Source: Incurvaria masculella (Eukaryota; Arthropoda; Insecta; Lepidoptera; Incurvariidae). Taken from it: DNA of 64,000 bases. Both the position numbers and the translations under genes were made by a program. Shown piece after piece: positions 24,839 to 36,008 of the stretch (positions are counted from its first letter, which is position 1; every line of letters starts with the position of its first letter). The notes beneath the pieces were generated by a model that saw only the letters and a program-made list of their open reading frames with translations, did not search any database and was not told the origin of the DNA. The DNA lies in contig OX335652.1 in NCBI GenBank assembly GCA_946894095.1, positions 7,835,001-7,899,000 of the forward strand. Reading direction: 5' to 3'.

Positions 24839-25034
24839 AAAACCGGCCAAGCGCGAGTCGGACTCGCACACGAAAGGTTTCGTACCATCGTACAAGATTT
24901 AACACAAAAAAGTCACGTTTTTTATTATTTTACAGTTTATGAGATACATTATGCGACAGACGGACGGACGGACGGACGAACAGTGGAGGCTTAGTAATAG
25001 GGTTCTGTTTGTACCCTTTGGGTACGGAACCCTA
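24839..25034 (-). mobile_element. Helentron-like element, copy 7, internally deleted
   Basis: Both ends are present (accggccaagcgcgagtcgg and GGTACGGAACCCTA), but the central 'tgttgttatagcggc' block is missing, giving about 195 bp. Confidence 0.85.
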
Positions 25035-25913
25035 AAAATTCATATTTTTTTACCTCGGTGTCACCGGTGTCAAGTTAAAAGGCTAATAAAAATAATGAAG
25101 TAATCTATTATTTGTTTTGTTTCTGCGAATACTCGTACGTACTCAGGAACATATGTAACTAGCCGTCCGCATTAGGGCTGGACGAAAAACAGACCGTTTT
25201 TTCCGACTTCTCTCCCCAATCGTATAGTTATAATTTCAATTTATCTGCGCGTTGTCTGGCAGTCAGTAACATCATTATTATATGAGTAGGTATAGAAGAT
25301 AATTGATGGTGACAATAGAAAATTGGTCAATACAATTCAGTCTGTCTGTCCGTCTGTTTCCGTCCGTCTGTCCGTTTATAACATGGGAATGAATGTACAT
25401 ATTTGTATGCGTTTTATACATCCTAGAGGGGTAATTATTGGAGTTAAACGCTGACCAGTTGATCTGTAGGGAAAACAAGACAGAATTCGGAAAAAAACCT
25501 ACATATTTTTGTCGGGCTCAATCGCGGGCGAAGCCAAGGGAATCGACTAGTAAAGGTAAAAGAATATATAAATAACACTTGAAAACCGGGGAACATTTCA
25601 ATTGAAAATCATGAAATGAATAATAAATCTCTTCTAAAGGATTCGCGATTTATTCGATTTCGAGTGAAACCAAACATGGAGGTATATTGAAGGAGCGAAT
25701 TCCAGGATGAAATCCTACAGATTTACGTTCCGTAGAAAGTGAAAATTCGACGGGGTCAATTCAGTAGATTGGATTTAAGTACAATGAACTTTATTTAAGT
25801 GAATGCCTATTCCGATAGAGCTTTTGATTGGTTTTTAAAAAAAACATAATATAAATTGGTTTCTATACTTCTGCCATTGGAATATTGGTCGTCTCTTCCA
25901 AATTATGCTTTTT
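25035..25913. other. intergenic, with small repeat remnants
   Basis: A degenerate (GTCT/GTCC)n stretch lies at 25342-25374. A word related to the CCCGGC-type repeat (cgggcgaagccaaggg, followed by cgactagta) lies near 25515-25540. No gene is visible. Confidence 0.4.
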
Positions 25914-26175
25914 TAGGGTTCCGTTCTCAAAGGGTGTCAACGGGACCCTATTGATAAGTCGCCGCTCTACGTATGTCTGTCCGTCCGTCTATCCGTCCGT
26001 CAGTAAGCGGGCTGTATCTAATGACTCGTATGACATTTTTACAGAGTTTGTATTGCTATTGCCGCTATGACAACAAATAGTAAAAGTCAAAAAGGGGGGG
26101 CCCATACAAGAAGCATGATTTTGGTCATGATAAGGAACCTATCGTTTGCAAGTCCGACTCCAACTTAGCAGGTTT
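25914..26175 (+). mobile_element. Helentron-like element, copy 8, diverged
   Basis: Starts AGGGTTCCGTTCTCAAAGGG. It has an interrupted GTCC run, 'attgccgctatgacaacaaa' and a decayed 3' end (caagtccgactccaacttag). This is one of the oldest copies by divergence. Confidence 0.75.
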
Positions 26176-26396
26176 ATATTTGGTACATAGTATACGCACG
26201 TTACAAGAATGTAGTTGTCTCTACGTGAAGGAGTGACGAATCGGTGAGTGCTGTACGTAAAATATTTTCCATAAGTAAGTATCCCAGTATTGGTACCTAT
26301 AGCATAAAGGCGAGTTTTCAGTGCAAAGCAGACACAGTTCACCGGTGCAGCAGACAGGTACAACTTCGCATATCGACAACCACGTAGGGATTCTAA

Positions 26397-26564
26397 GGCT
26401 GAGATAAATAGTCGTCACCGAAACTAATGCTAACGCAAAGTAGTACTTTGTGACGTCACTTTGACACGTTTTGTATGGACGAAATCTCAAAGTAATGCCA
26501 ATTGACGTCACAAAGTACTACTTTTCGTTAGTCTTAGTTTCTGTTATGACTATTTATCTCAGCC
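26397..26564 (+). mobile_element. 168-bp palindromic MITE, copy 1 (Harbinger-like)
   Basis: Long inverted ends (GGCTGAGATAAATAGTCG ... CGACT-like/ATTTATCTCAGCC) make most of the element a hairpin, with 'aaagtagtactttgtgacgtc' repeated in inverse. TAA flanks both sides, fitting the 3-bp TWA duplication of PIF/Harbinger elements. A second copy of exactly the same length lies at 41221-41388 with the centre inverted. Confidence 0.8.
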
Positions 26565-26567
26565 TAA

Positions 26568-27101
26568 GTATCGAGCTGATACTTGACTGAAATTCGGAGG
26601 GCGTATCGGAAATAAGGCCAAGCTCGCCACATTTCTAAGCAAAGTTCACATCGGACCAAAACGTTGTGATTTGAAAGGCCCTAATCAAGGTCTTGCATGC
26701 ATGGAGTATTGTTCGCATCTGTGAGACCAATTTCATATGTCTTGCGCCTCGTCGACGACCCCAAGAAATAGTCGACTCTTCGAAGCTTACAACGCTATAC
26801 TTTTATCCTTATGTCAAACGCGCTACAGGCAGGAGACAAATAAAAACAACTTCAAGCGGATTTTGAGCTGTGAGAACAAGAGCTAACAGTGAGAATCCCA
26901 TGTTTTTATCTCTCCTAGTTTATGAGATGTCATTTACTTTTGATTTGTTTTATCTTTACTAATTGCAAAGTTTTTCTAAACGCTTTACATTGGTGTAAAC
27001 AGATTCCTAAAATGAACTCTTGGTTTGATTATTATTTTTCATTGTTGTGTTGATTAGGTTCAATACCCGCTAGTTGGGACTATTAGATCAAGTGCGTCGG
27101 T
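26568..27101. other. intergenic, nothing recognised
   Basis: No domain, repeat or RNA gene that I can name. Confidence 0.35.
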
Positions 27102-27191
27102 GGAAAGCAGTGGTTCCGTACCGCTGAGGGCCGGAAGGACTGGATACAACTTGGAGAGGAGTATGTCCAACAGTGGACGCAAACACGCTGA
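27102..27191 (+). pseudogene. C-terminal end of a non-LTR retrotransposon ORF2
   Basis: Thirty codons ending at a TGA read GKQWFRTAEGRKDW...YVQQWTQTR. The pattern W-[FI]-RTAE-x-R-x-W ... YVQQWT is characteristic of the last residues of insect non-LTR retrotransposon polyproteins (RTE/Jockey-like). The rest of the ORF is absent: this is a 5'-truncated insertion. A second copy, on the other strand, is at 28141-28275. Confidence 0.75.
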
Positions 27192-27198
27192 CTGAGCC

Positions 27199-27541
27199 GG
27201 TAGTCTAAGTTGTCACCTAAATTGGCGTTACGGCAAACCGATCGACTGGCGTTTTCAATTGTATGGAGAAATTGAAGAGCGCGCGCAGCGGGCGTTAAGC
27301 GAACTGACATTTGCGAGTCCGAGCTTGATTTGACAGCTTACTCAACGTTGCCGTAAATACGTCGACGTTGCCGTTTACGTCCACTCCGTGTTTTCATACA
27401 AATCGGAAGTCCGCGTTTGACTTTGACAGCTTGAAGAAGTAAAACCACAGAATATCTAGTAAAAACTTGTATGGGGTTTGGAGAAAACGCCAGTCGATCG
27501 GTTTGCCGTAAACGCCAATTTCGGTGAGAACTCAGACTGCC
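27199..27541. mobile_element. 343-bp element with ~58-bp terminal inverted repeats
   Basis: The left end ggtagtctaagttgtcacc continues to GGCAAACCGATCGACTGGCG. The right end is its inverse (cgccagtcgatcggtttgcc ... cagactgcc). The inner 33 bp of the ends match almost exactly, with one extra base on the right. It is directly adjacent to the retrotransposon tail at 27191. No transposase and no clear target duplication are visible, so the superfamily is unassigned. Confidence 0.75.
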
Positions 27542-28140
27542 CACTCTGACAGGCGTACCTCCGAGGTATTACTCCTAATGTTAAACAAGTACTTTAAAGG
27601 TTATGTGAAGAAGCACCTTGCCGATTGGCATGGTTCCACTGCCTCCAAAAAAGCTCCAAAGCCTATGGAAGTCTCGGATACCTATATTACCTGTTAGTCC
27701 AGCATACGCCATCTCTGGCCCTTTACGTAACATAGAAACATTAATATCTAGTTGAAATGATTTAAGTGACATTATAACACTTAGCTTGGTTTTCACCAAG
27801 TGCTGATTTATTTTAATCGACTCTTAAAGGGCCATTATTACTTAAGAACGGCCCGTAAGCTATGCTCCCCTTACAAAGGTAGTTTACTTATCATTTAAAA
27901 ACCGCTGTTCCAATCAAATTGATATTTAATATGTAAAATCAGGGAACCAATATCTGTGTATGCAAGCTTTTGTTTTTTTGAAAAATCCATACCGAATTAG
28001 ATGAAAGCAAAAACAAAATCTTCATACTAATTTTGTTTTCTCTGTGGTTGGACTCAGTATACATTTATCGAAAAAGCAAAGGCATGCAGACACAGATATT
28101 TATTGCTAGATTTGGGATACCAAATATCAAGTAAATTGCT
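27542..28140. other. intergenic, nothing recognised
   Basis: Short open frames only, without a recognised family. Confidence 0.35.
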
Positions 28141-28275
28141 ACAGTCAGTCAGTCAGTCAGCGTGTTTGCGTCCACTGCTGGACATACGCCTCTCCAATTT
28201 TTCTCCAGTCCTCCCGGCCCTCAGCGGTACGGAACCACTGCTTTCCACTTGATGTCGTCGTCCCACCTGGCGGGT
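28141..28275 (-). pseudogene. C-terminal end of a non-LTR retrotransposon ORF2, copy 2
   Basis: On the minus strand the frame gives RWDDDIK, then after a frameshift GKQWFRTAEGRED...GEAYVQQWTQTR and a TGA, followed by a (TGAC)n 3' tail. It matches 27102-27191 closely and lies about 1 kb away in opposite orientation. The shift between DDIK and GKQW shows it is dead. Confidence 0.75.
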
Positions 28276-28935
28276 TGGTTTGCTACAGTGGTTGCCTAAA
28301 TTGCTACAGTGGTTTTCAAATGATTAGTAAACTACGTTTGTATGGGAGGCGAAATTTTCTGATGCTTACGGGGGCACCTTAAGTGCTGATTGCACTGTCT
28401 TCTAGTACTGGTACTGGTATTGATTGCAAGCTCCAAAAAAAGGCCCTTAATACGTGGCGATTAAGTTTATCAGCAGTAGGTGAAAAAGGCCCTAATTATG
28501 TTTTGGTTCATTATTAAAGAACCGAGTAAAGATTTCAAGCTGAGCAAGGATCTATTTTACTTGCTCACATATGCGAAAAGAAAAGTATTTGCTTAGGTTG
28601 CGGCCATGGAATCTATTGAAACACTACTACCGTCTTCTGCAAGGAATTTAAGGTTTAGATGAATATAATCGAAATTCCAAGCTTGCTGATATCCGGATGA
28701 CCTCGGGGTTGGCTATCATACACTCTATGCATTACTCAGGGGCCACTTTTACGGTTGCCAGCGTCCAGCTTTTATACCTGTAGATATAAAGGAGTTTTAT
28801 AGCCAGTGTGCCGCCAGGAAGCAATATCAAATGGTTCGGTAAGTGAAAGCTATAACGTTGGTTGTGAAGATAAAATTTCATTTCAATTGAATTTTCATCT
28901 CACCATACATCGTTTTGTGTTGCCATATTATATTG
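28276..28935. other. intergenic, nothing recognised
   Basis: No supported feature. Confidence 0.35.
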
Positions 28936-28943
28936 CATGGGTG

Positions 28944-29370
28944 CAGCAGCGGATTTACACATTTGCCGCCAGTAGGCTATTCAAATTTTGCCGCCCCTAC
29001 CGAACTCTACAATTCGATACCCTAGTTCACAATCATATTAGATAATTACCATTTATTTGTAAATGAATTTGTAACTTTAAGATTTTAGCACTATCGTCCT
29101 CATTACACAACCTCTTTCCCGTAATTAGTATGATTGTAAACTAGGAGATCTATGTTCAGTTCCTAGATTATTTTACAAACAAACGATTTAGATCACGTTG
29201 CACAAGACATCGTTTTAAGTAGGTAGGCGGAGGAAGGTATTCTGCACTATACGCATTTTATTATGTATTTGTTAGCTTTATTATGCTGAAAGTTTCGGGT
29301 TGGGGTGTAAGAAAATAATGTTTACCCTGAATTTGCCGCCCCTAAAATTTGCCGCCCTCCTCCTCCACTG
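28944..29370. mobile_element. hAT-like non-autonomous element, perfect 8-bp duplication
   Basis: Flanked by CATGGGTG on both sides (28936-28943 and 29371-29378), an exact 8-bp duplication. The element starts CAGCAGCGGATTTACAC and ends CTCCTCCACTG, fitting hAT ends of the CAGNGGCGG...CACTG kind. 'tttgccgcc' words occur near both ends. No transposase is seen. The perfect duplication suggests a fairly recent insertion. Confidence 0.82.
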
Positions 29371-29378
29371 CATGGGTG

Positions 29379-30094
29379 TGATCTCTTTTAACAGCAAAAT
29401 CAATAACTCTCCTACATATTCAGTTGCTCGTGGGCTCTATTTGTCCGAAACGAGTTTGCTTCTTCCGCATATTTCATCGATTTTAGCCCAAGAGTAGTTA
29501 GACAAAATACATAAAATTGTGATTGGTGATTTGGGTTTTGTTTTAAGTTTTATTCGTATTAGTATTGGTACAAGAAATCGAATGCACGCGCTTTCATTTC
29601 CGTGGTAGAGCCGTGAGATAATGTTTTTTTATGTATTTTATTTATTATGAAACACACAGTCATATATGAATACAAAAACCTTTTTATTTTTACAATGTTT
29701 ATCGCCGATCTATGGTTTCCAAAAATAGCTATATAATACGCTTACAATATTTGAGTAGGGTTTAAGTTTAAGCAAAAGTACCGTATAAGGTGAAAGTATA
29801 TTAAAGTATCAGAGAACAAACAATAGAAGAGCAAGAATTAATTAAAATAAATAATACAAATGTGTTTTAATAAGCAAAAAACTACCATGCTTTATAAAAT
29901 TATAAATTTATGATGTATTGTGGTAATGTTGTCACAAATGAGTAGTGAATCGTAATGAGTGAATGTTTTATTTTATTTTGGAGTTATTTTCCATTTTACG
30001 ATCACTGTATCTCAAACTCCGCACTTAACTAACTCATAAAAAATAAATTAAATTAATAAAAAAATATATTGCATAAAAAATGCTCTCCTTGTTG
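29379..30094. other. intergenic, nothing recognised
   Basis: AT-rich, with no gene, repeat or RNA that I can name. Confidence 0.35.
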
Positions 30095-30395
30095 CTGAGT
30101 CGCTATGGGAGCACGGCTACATTAAACAAGGTGAAAAGATCGGACATTTTTTGGTGTCACTTGGACTTTATCTCATTTTCATGCGATGATACCAACCCGG
30201 GCGGGATTAACTCTACCACCTAGTAAGGAGGAAGTAGGTCCCGCGCAGCTTTACATGGAGCCCGAACCACATCCAGCCTCAACAGTCAGAGGGTCACCTA
30301 TCCAGACACAACCCTCTCCCTGTGTCGCTTAACCTGGATGATCGAACTCCGAGATGTCGGGTTACATCAAGGGCTTAACGTTAAGGCTTTTACTG
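30095..30395 (-). mobile_element. 5S/tRNA-type SINE, minus orientation
   Basis: Contains 'agcacggctacattaaac', 'gataccaacccgggcgggatt', 'ctaccacctagtaagga', 'agcctcaacagtcag' and 'gggtcacctatccagacaca'. On the minus strand the last of these reads as the GGATxGGTGACC word found in the 5S-headed copies. The far end, 'tgtcgcttaacctggatgatcg', is a decayed head. Confidence 0.65.
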
Positions 30396-30410
30396 AGAAC
30401 TTCAATTTTT

Positions 30411-30644
30411 AGGGTTCCGTACCCAAAGTGTGCCAACGGAACCCTATTACTAAGTCTCTGCTGTCCGTTCGTCTATCTGTCACAGGGCTGTATTTCATAA
30501 ACCGTATTAGATAGGCAGCTAAAATTTTCACAGTTTGTATTTATTGCCGCTAGAACAACAAATAGGTAAAACGGGCATATAAAAAGAATGTGTCAAATCT
30601 TGTATAATTCGTGTGCGATTCTGACTCGCACTTGGCCGGTTTTT
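30411..30644 (+). mobile_element. Helentron-like element, copy 9
   Basis: AGGGTTCCGTACCCAAAGTG start, very short GTCC run, 'attgccgctagaacaacaaa' and a decayed hairpin end (gtgcgattctgactcgcac) followed by TTGGCCGGTTTTT. The 3' subterminal repeat is lost. Confidence 0.85.
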
Positions 30645-33204
30645 AAATTGCTATGAGTGGCATTTTCTTCAACAAAATTTGTATATGACCGCATTGAATA
30701 TCAATTTTTAAATGTTCATGGATACTGTCGCAACTGTTTGTTGGTATAATAGTCCAATACCTATATCACGCATTTTACGAAACAGATATGAAATACGGAG
30801 CACGAGCAACATTCATAATAAATTGGAGGGGCAACTTTTCCGGTGAAGTCGGTACATGTTTTACCTAAACGACCGTCGCCCCTGTGAATTTCTAGTTAAT
30901 ATTGACACGTACGGCCGCTACACTGGCGTGGTACTCGGAAGGCGCATTTATGTATTTTCCACAGGATCTAAAGAGTAGGGAAGGACGGAAGAGGCGACCA
31001 AAACACATCCGTATAGCGACATCTTAGCCACTTTTTAGTGATAATGCACTGATGGTAGTCCGTTCGAATTCGAATTTAGGACGAATATGTGTTGCACCAT
31101 AGATTAGAGAGGAAGGTTAGACAACGTACAAATTTCGCTGGTACTATGACATTTATAACCAGCGCCATCTCCCGTCACGGCCAAAACTAGTTAAACCGTC
31201 ATTAAAGTAAGCTTCATTACTAAGTTGCCTAAACAGTCGTGATGAAAACGTAAAATTTTAACTATAAATTAAGTAATGTCAGTCACTCTTCGAAGTATTT
31301 CTTGTTATGTTGTTCTCTGTATAAAACATTGAGACACTTTACCATCATGACAAAACAGTAACTCGTGGTAACGTTTTACAATTATTATCAAATACAACCA
31401 TATCTGCAGTTCGTGACATATTTTCTGACCTCAAAAATTACTTCTCTGCAAAGCTTTCTCTGTTTCTCTGAAAGGAATTCCGACAAGAAACATCGACAAG
31501 TATATTGCAGTGTACATCACTGGAGACTCCATTTCGCTCCGCTCGTTTCGTATGGCAAGATATTACAGAAACATGTTTTTAACGTACATTTAGGTTATTT
31601 ATTCAACCCTTATCGGTGGAAGGTGATGCCATGGTCCTGTTAGTTTTTATTTAGGCTTTCATGTTTACTCGTTGTTACGCAGCAATGGGACATTTAGAAA
31701 AAAACACTGAGAACGACGTTCGGAGAAGTTGCTACGGAACGACTGAGGCGACGGGCAAAAGGCGCTACGATATGCGGGCCGCTCCGCATATCGCGGGACA
31801 AGACATAAAAAAAAACGCCTCCTTAACATATTTCCTCTTCTTAATATATCTATTGACGCAACCGTCAGTGTATGTATTATTATTACTAAAAAATGGTTAA
31901 GCTGCCCGCTATACGAAAGAGGTTCTGTCGCCACTCCCGTACTTCCTTACTCGTTGGTATACTATAGAATAATAACAGAAGTATACATACATATTCTGGG
32001 CTGTCTAGTAGGCATAATAACGTTCTGATACTTTGTATCGGACTTCACTGTTTGTTTTACCTGAAGCTTAGTCAACATCATGTGTAGATAACCCCCAATA
32101 TTGTGGTATTAGAATGAAAATATATAAACAGCCTGTAACCCAATGTTATTCGTAGTGGCTTGTCCCGGAAACCATGGCTTTGATACGGAGGGTAGACACT
32201 TCCTTCTTTCATAATGGAGTATGACATTTCTTCGGAGTATGGCTTTCCAAATGGGCACTGTTCTTTGTTGAGAAATTTAAGATTTTCCATGTCGTTCTTC
32301 TCTCATAAAGTCATGTTACGGAACGGACAGCCGGCGGTTTTCCTAATCCTTAAACCTCTCCCTTCAGAGAGAGGGGACCTATTGACCTTACCGTTTGGGA
32401 ACACAACACAAATTCCCACCTCAAAGCCGGCATAGCACCCGGCATTGTTAGCTCCTGATAATTCTACTATATTAACTAAACTATACTTATTAACCACGCC
32501 AGTCCACAAAAAAGAGTAAGACAAGAAAAGCTGCTATTAAAGCATGTCTTAAACTGATTATGCGGAACTTTGAATACATTTCTGGCTTTCAAATTCAAAA
32601 GGCAAGTGATTACGCGACAGGGTTGAGTCCTACTTTAGGCAGGCAAACTTTTCCTCAAGCGACGGTTGCTGCGGAGGTGGCGGCGAGCATTGCCCAATGA
32701 CACGCGATAGCTTCAGCCATTTGATATAAATTCTGCAGATAAAAATCTCTAATGTTTTCGCAGCTTGACGCTTTAATGGTAGGCATTTGTAAACTTTGGG
32801 GAAATTATGAGATAAACCGTAATTTGTAGTCCGCCATTTGCGCCTTTCTTATTCAGGATTGTAACGTTTAAAGATAAGCGTCCGAAAGATACTTGATCAA
32901 TTGGCATTTCTCTGTCCTGAAAATATATTTAACTTTGATAAATACATATTAAAAGTGTACCATTCTTTTAACAAACGATTATGTTATGAATTGCTTTGAT
33001 TATAGAAGATATTATTTAAGAATGTTATCACACACATGCATTCTATTTAGAATAAATATCATAAACCCTATTTCTTTTTAATGGATAGTCATGACTAGCT
33101 GAAATACCTGGCTCCGTAGTCGTTTTGGACTAATGTAGGGTCGAATTAATTCCTAAATATTAAATGAGTTCCCCATAAAAAAAATCATCCCTTATTACAT
33201 CCCC
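30645..33204. other. intergenic, no supported gene
   Basis: Short frames only. A small perfect hairpin, CGATATGCGG-gccgct-CCGCATATCG, is at 31768-31793. Nothing else can be named. Confidence 0.4.
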
Positions 33205-33350
33205 TTCGAGTTTAATTGTTGCCACAAAAGGTGGCATATGTCCTTCTCCATGGTCCAGGCTATCTCTATATCGAAATTCATCAATATTGGATCAGCTTGA
33301 AAGCGCAAAAGGTAAACAGAGTTACTTTCGCGTCTATAATATAAGTGTGG
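33205..33350 (+). mobile_element. non-LTR-like 3' tail fragment
   Basis: Contains 'ctatctctatatcgaaattc', 'gagttactttcgcgtctata' and 'atataagtgtgg', matching the tail at 21215-21375 in word order. It is a short, diverged remnant. Confidence 0.45.
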
Positions 33351-33874
33351 ATTACATTTCATATTCACACAAAGTTTTTAAACTACTTCCAATACTGGAT
33401 GAAGAATACGGATTATCAGAGTCGCGTCGATCAGCTTTCTTTCCTAATTATCATGTAAAATTTTAGTCCACTTATTTAATTAATGAACTGCATGTTCATT
33501 GTAATCATTTTTCTTGAGGTGGCCCGGAAATGTGGTTTACTAATCATTTGAAAACCATATCAAATTCACTTATTCATTGGAATCTAATATCAGGCAGCGA
33601 TATTTGTGCTTCCGCTTTTTATTCTTTCGAAAAATGTACCCCCAGACCAGAGAGTAAATAAATTTTGTATCAAAATCTTATTTTCTCTATCAAACTCGGT
33701 TCAGATTCTCCATAAAACAAAAATGTGCACACAGATATTCGTTACTTTATATTGGATACAAAATTTTGGTTTATTCACGGTTATGTTTCATAAACCAGGA
33801 ATATTTAGAAAAGAGAAAGACAACTTTTGATCGAACATACCAATTATAAGTTTCATTAGATACAAATATTATAA

Positions 33875-34104
33875 GGGCCGATTTTTCAATCCTCAGATAG
33901 TACTTATCGGACTGATAGTACAAATTCACGTTTGTCAAAAGACGGCTAGTCATTGCCGGAGAATTACATCTTATATCACAATTAAATGGCTATAATTTTA
34001 CTAATAAACGTATGGACTTACTATATCGGATAGATAAGCAGAAGCGTTAATAAAACCGTCGAATAGTTATCTGGCTGTTTATCTGACTATTGAAAAATCT
34101 GCCC
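33875..34104 (+). mobile_element. Harbinger-like MITE, copy 1
   Basis: Ends GGGCCGATTTTTCAATCCTC and the inverse of GGGCAGATTTTTCAATAGTC are about 25-bp imperfect inverted repeats. TAA precedes the left end and TAC follows the right end, which would fit a decayed 3-bp duplication. A related copy is at 63728-63958 and a fragment of the right end at about 49778-49840. Confidence 0.7.
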
Positions 34105-34549
34105 TACAAGTACTTACTTATATTACAAAGATGACAGACAGTATTTCAAATGTAATGTCAAGGCCGTTATGCAGAGAGCTACAAACTGTTTGACCTTTGG
34201 CGATGTTCCTGTCATCGAAACGCCTCCAAGGTGACGAGCGTAACTTTTCACTTTGACTTAGAAGACTTAGTGCTGTAGGCTTCACTAACTTTTTGCCATT
34301 TTTCCTTCTGTGTCTCTTTGTTTAATTAAATTTAATATTATGGCAACCAGTATTTTCGCTCTAATTCCTAGATATCTGCGTTTATATTGCCAAGGTTATT
34401 ATTAAAAAAGATGTTTCGATACTTTGGTGCTGGATATTATTTCTAAATATAAATAAATATAATTTAATTATTTTGCTAACATGTTATTTTAAGTTCGCTG
34501 TATTTAAAGCTATACAGATATGAAAATACCTTTGTTTAAATATTACAAA

Positions 34550-34905
34550 AAGCCCCCCCCCCCTCCAGCCGCCGCCCTCCCTCCGAGCCGTGCAGAGCAT
34601 TGCAGTTTGTATGACAGCCACATCTTAGCATAAGCGGAACTGAATTTTATTTAGCCTATCCTAATTCGCGGGTTGTTAATTGTACGTGTCCTAAGTTTCA
34701 TCTAATTCGGATAATCCGTTTACGAGTTATGGAGGGACATACATACATACATAGATGCATACATACGTACGTACAGAACGGATTTCTAAAAATTGACAAT
34801 TTAGTTTTAGTATCCTACATAAAATGTACAAACGAAGTATCTTAGAAAACAAAGCAACTAACTACATGAACACCCCTTACAGATTTATTATTAGTATAGA
34901 TATTT
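34550..34905 (+). mobile_element. dispersed repeat, 3' part (family also at 43.9-45.2 kb)
   Basis: Starts with a C-run and GC-rich block, continues 'tttgtatgacagccacatctt', 'taagcggaactgaatttta' and 'cgagttatggagggacatac', an (ACAT)n microsatellite, and ends 'cccttacagatttattatta'. The same word order occurs in reverse at 43910-44480. No protein frame survives. Confidence 0.55.
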
Positions 34906-35787
34906 GGTAATTATCAAATAGCAAGACTTTTCCTTGGAGTTAGCGATTTTTTTAATCATATTTAATAAGGTTTTTTAAATAGTCGTCATTAACAATTTTC
35001 TAATATATGTGTGCCATACGAGAGGGAGTTGCACATTAACATTAGTTATGATAAACTAACCCAACTTTAATAACACACAAACGGAACAAGCGTGACTTTA
35101 CAACATTCCTGCCATTGAGAATCATTCAACAGTGTAAAAAATATGATAAAGTTTTTTTAACTTCAAAAAACATACACGCGTGCACCACCTGGCCAAGATG
35201 CGAGCGATGCGACACACGGCAAGAAATGGAAACGGCGCGTAGATGAAAGGCGTTATTTATGTATATCTCTTTGTAAGTTGGCAGTAATTGCGTGAAATTA
35301 TCGGAGAGTCGCCCAACCCACACGGGCTGCGCGCTCCGAGCAGCCGAAGGAAATATGAGTGTACACTGATCGAATTATACGATCGATGAAATGTCTGCAC
35401 ATTTGATATTTTTGAAAATTTTAAATTTTTTTCTAAAACTGGTACACAAATAAACCTGCACGCAAAATTTCAAAAGAATCGGTTGAATCGGCAACCTGTA
35501 GGAGAACAACCGGACATACATACAAAATTTGCACATTTTTCAAAATAACCCCATTTAAAAAAAAATCTAAAACTGGCTCGACTTATAAATTTCATAAAAA
35601 ATCTTACTGTTGATAGAGACTAATATTATGTAAAACAACTACACAAGTTTTTTCTAAAGTTATGATTCGTTGATCGCAAACTGCTGCGAGAAATATAAAA
35701 AAGATATCGACTTATAAAACACAATGGACTTTTATTTTTTGTGCGGAACTGGAGATATTCTGACGTATTACCCCCACCACAGCAGAA
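34906..35787. other. intergenic, nothing recognised
   Basis: A tail-like stretch (35445-35530: aaatttcaaaagaatcggtt, aacaaccggacatacataca) suggests another retroposon remnant. No gene is visible. Confidence 0.35.
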
Positions 35788-35830
35788 CTTGTTGCCATGC
35801 CAGTATGGACGATACTGGCATGGCAACAAG
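35788..35830. repeat. perfect 19-bp-arm hairpin
   Basis: CTTGTTGCCATGCCAGTAT, loop GGACG, then the exact inverse ATACTGGCATGGCAACAAG. The right arm abuts a SINE tail fragment and 'gccatgccag' is a SINE tail word, so the hairpin may have arisen by an inverted duplication during or after insertion. It is too short for a typical microRNA precursor. Confidence 0.85.
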
Positions 35831-35905
35831 TGCACGGCTATATTAAACTGGATCGAAAATTACAGAAATTTTCATTGCCGCTTCTACCATCTTTCGTTCA
35901 AAATA
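35831..35905 (-). mobile_element. SINE tail fragment
   Basis: 'gcacggctatattaaactgg', 'aattttcattgccgcttcta' and 'accatctttcgttca' match the shared SINE tail in minus orientation. Confidence 0.65.
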
Positions 35906-35954
35906 TTTCGGCAAAACTTATTACTTAAAATCGTTAACCTTTAAACCTTTTAAA

Positions 35955-35960
35955 ATTCAT

Positions 35961-36000
<40 letters not shown>

Positions 36001-36008
36001 GAATTTAA
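35955..36008. repeat. (TA)n microsatellite with inverted borders
   Basis: An (AT)n run of about 45 bp lies between 'aaattcatat' and 'atatgaattt', so the whole tract is palindromic. Confidence 0.85.

Noticed and set aside
31768..31793. 10-bp hairpin as terminator or microRNA precursor
   Set aside because: Too short for a precursor, and no transcription unit is nearby.
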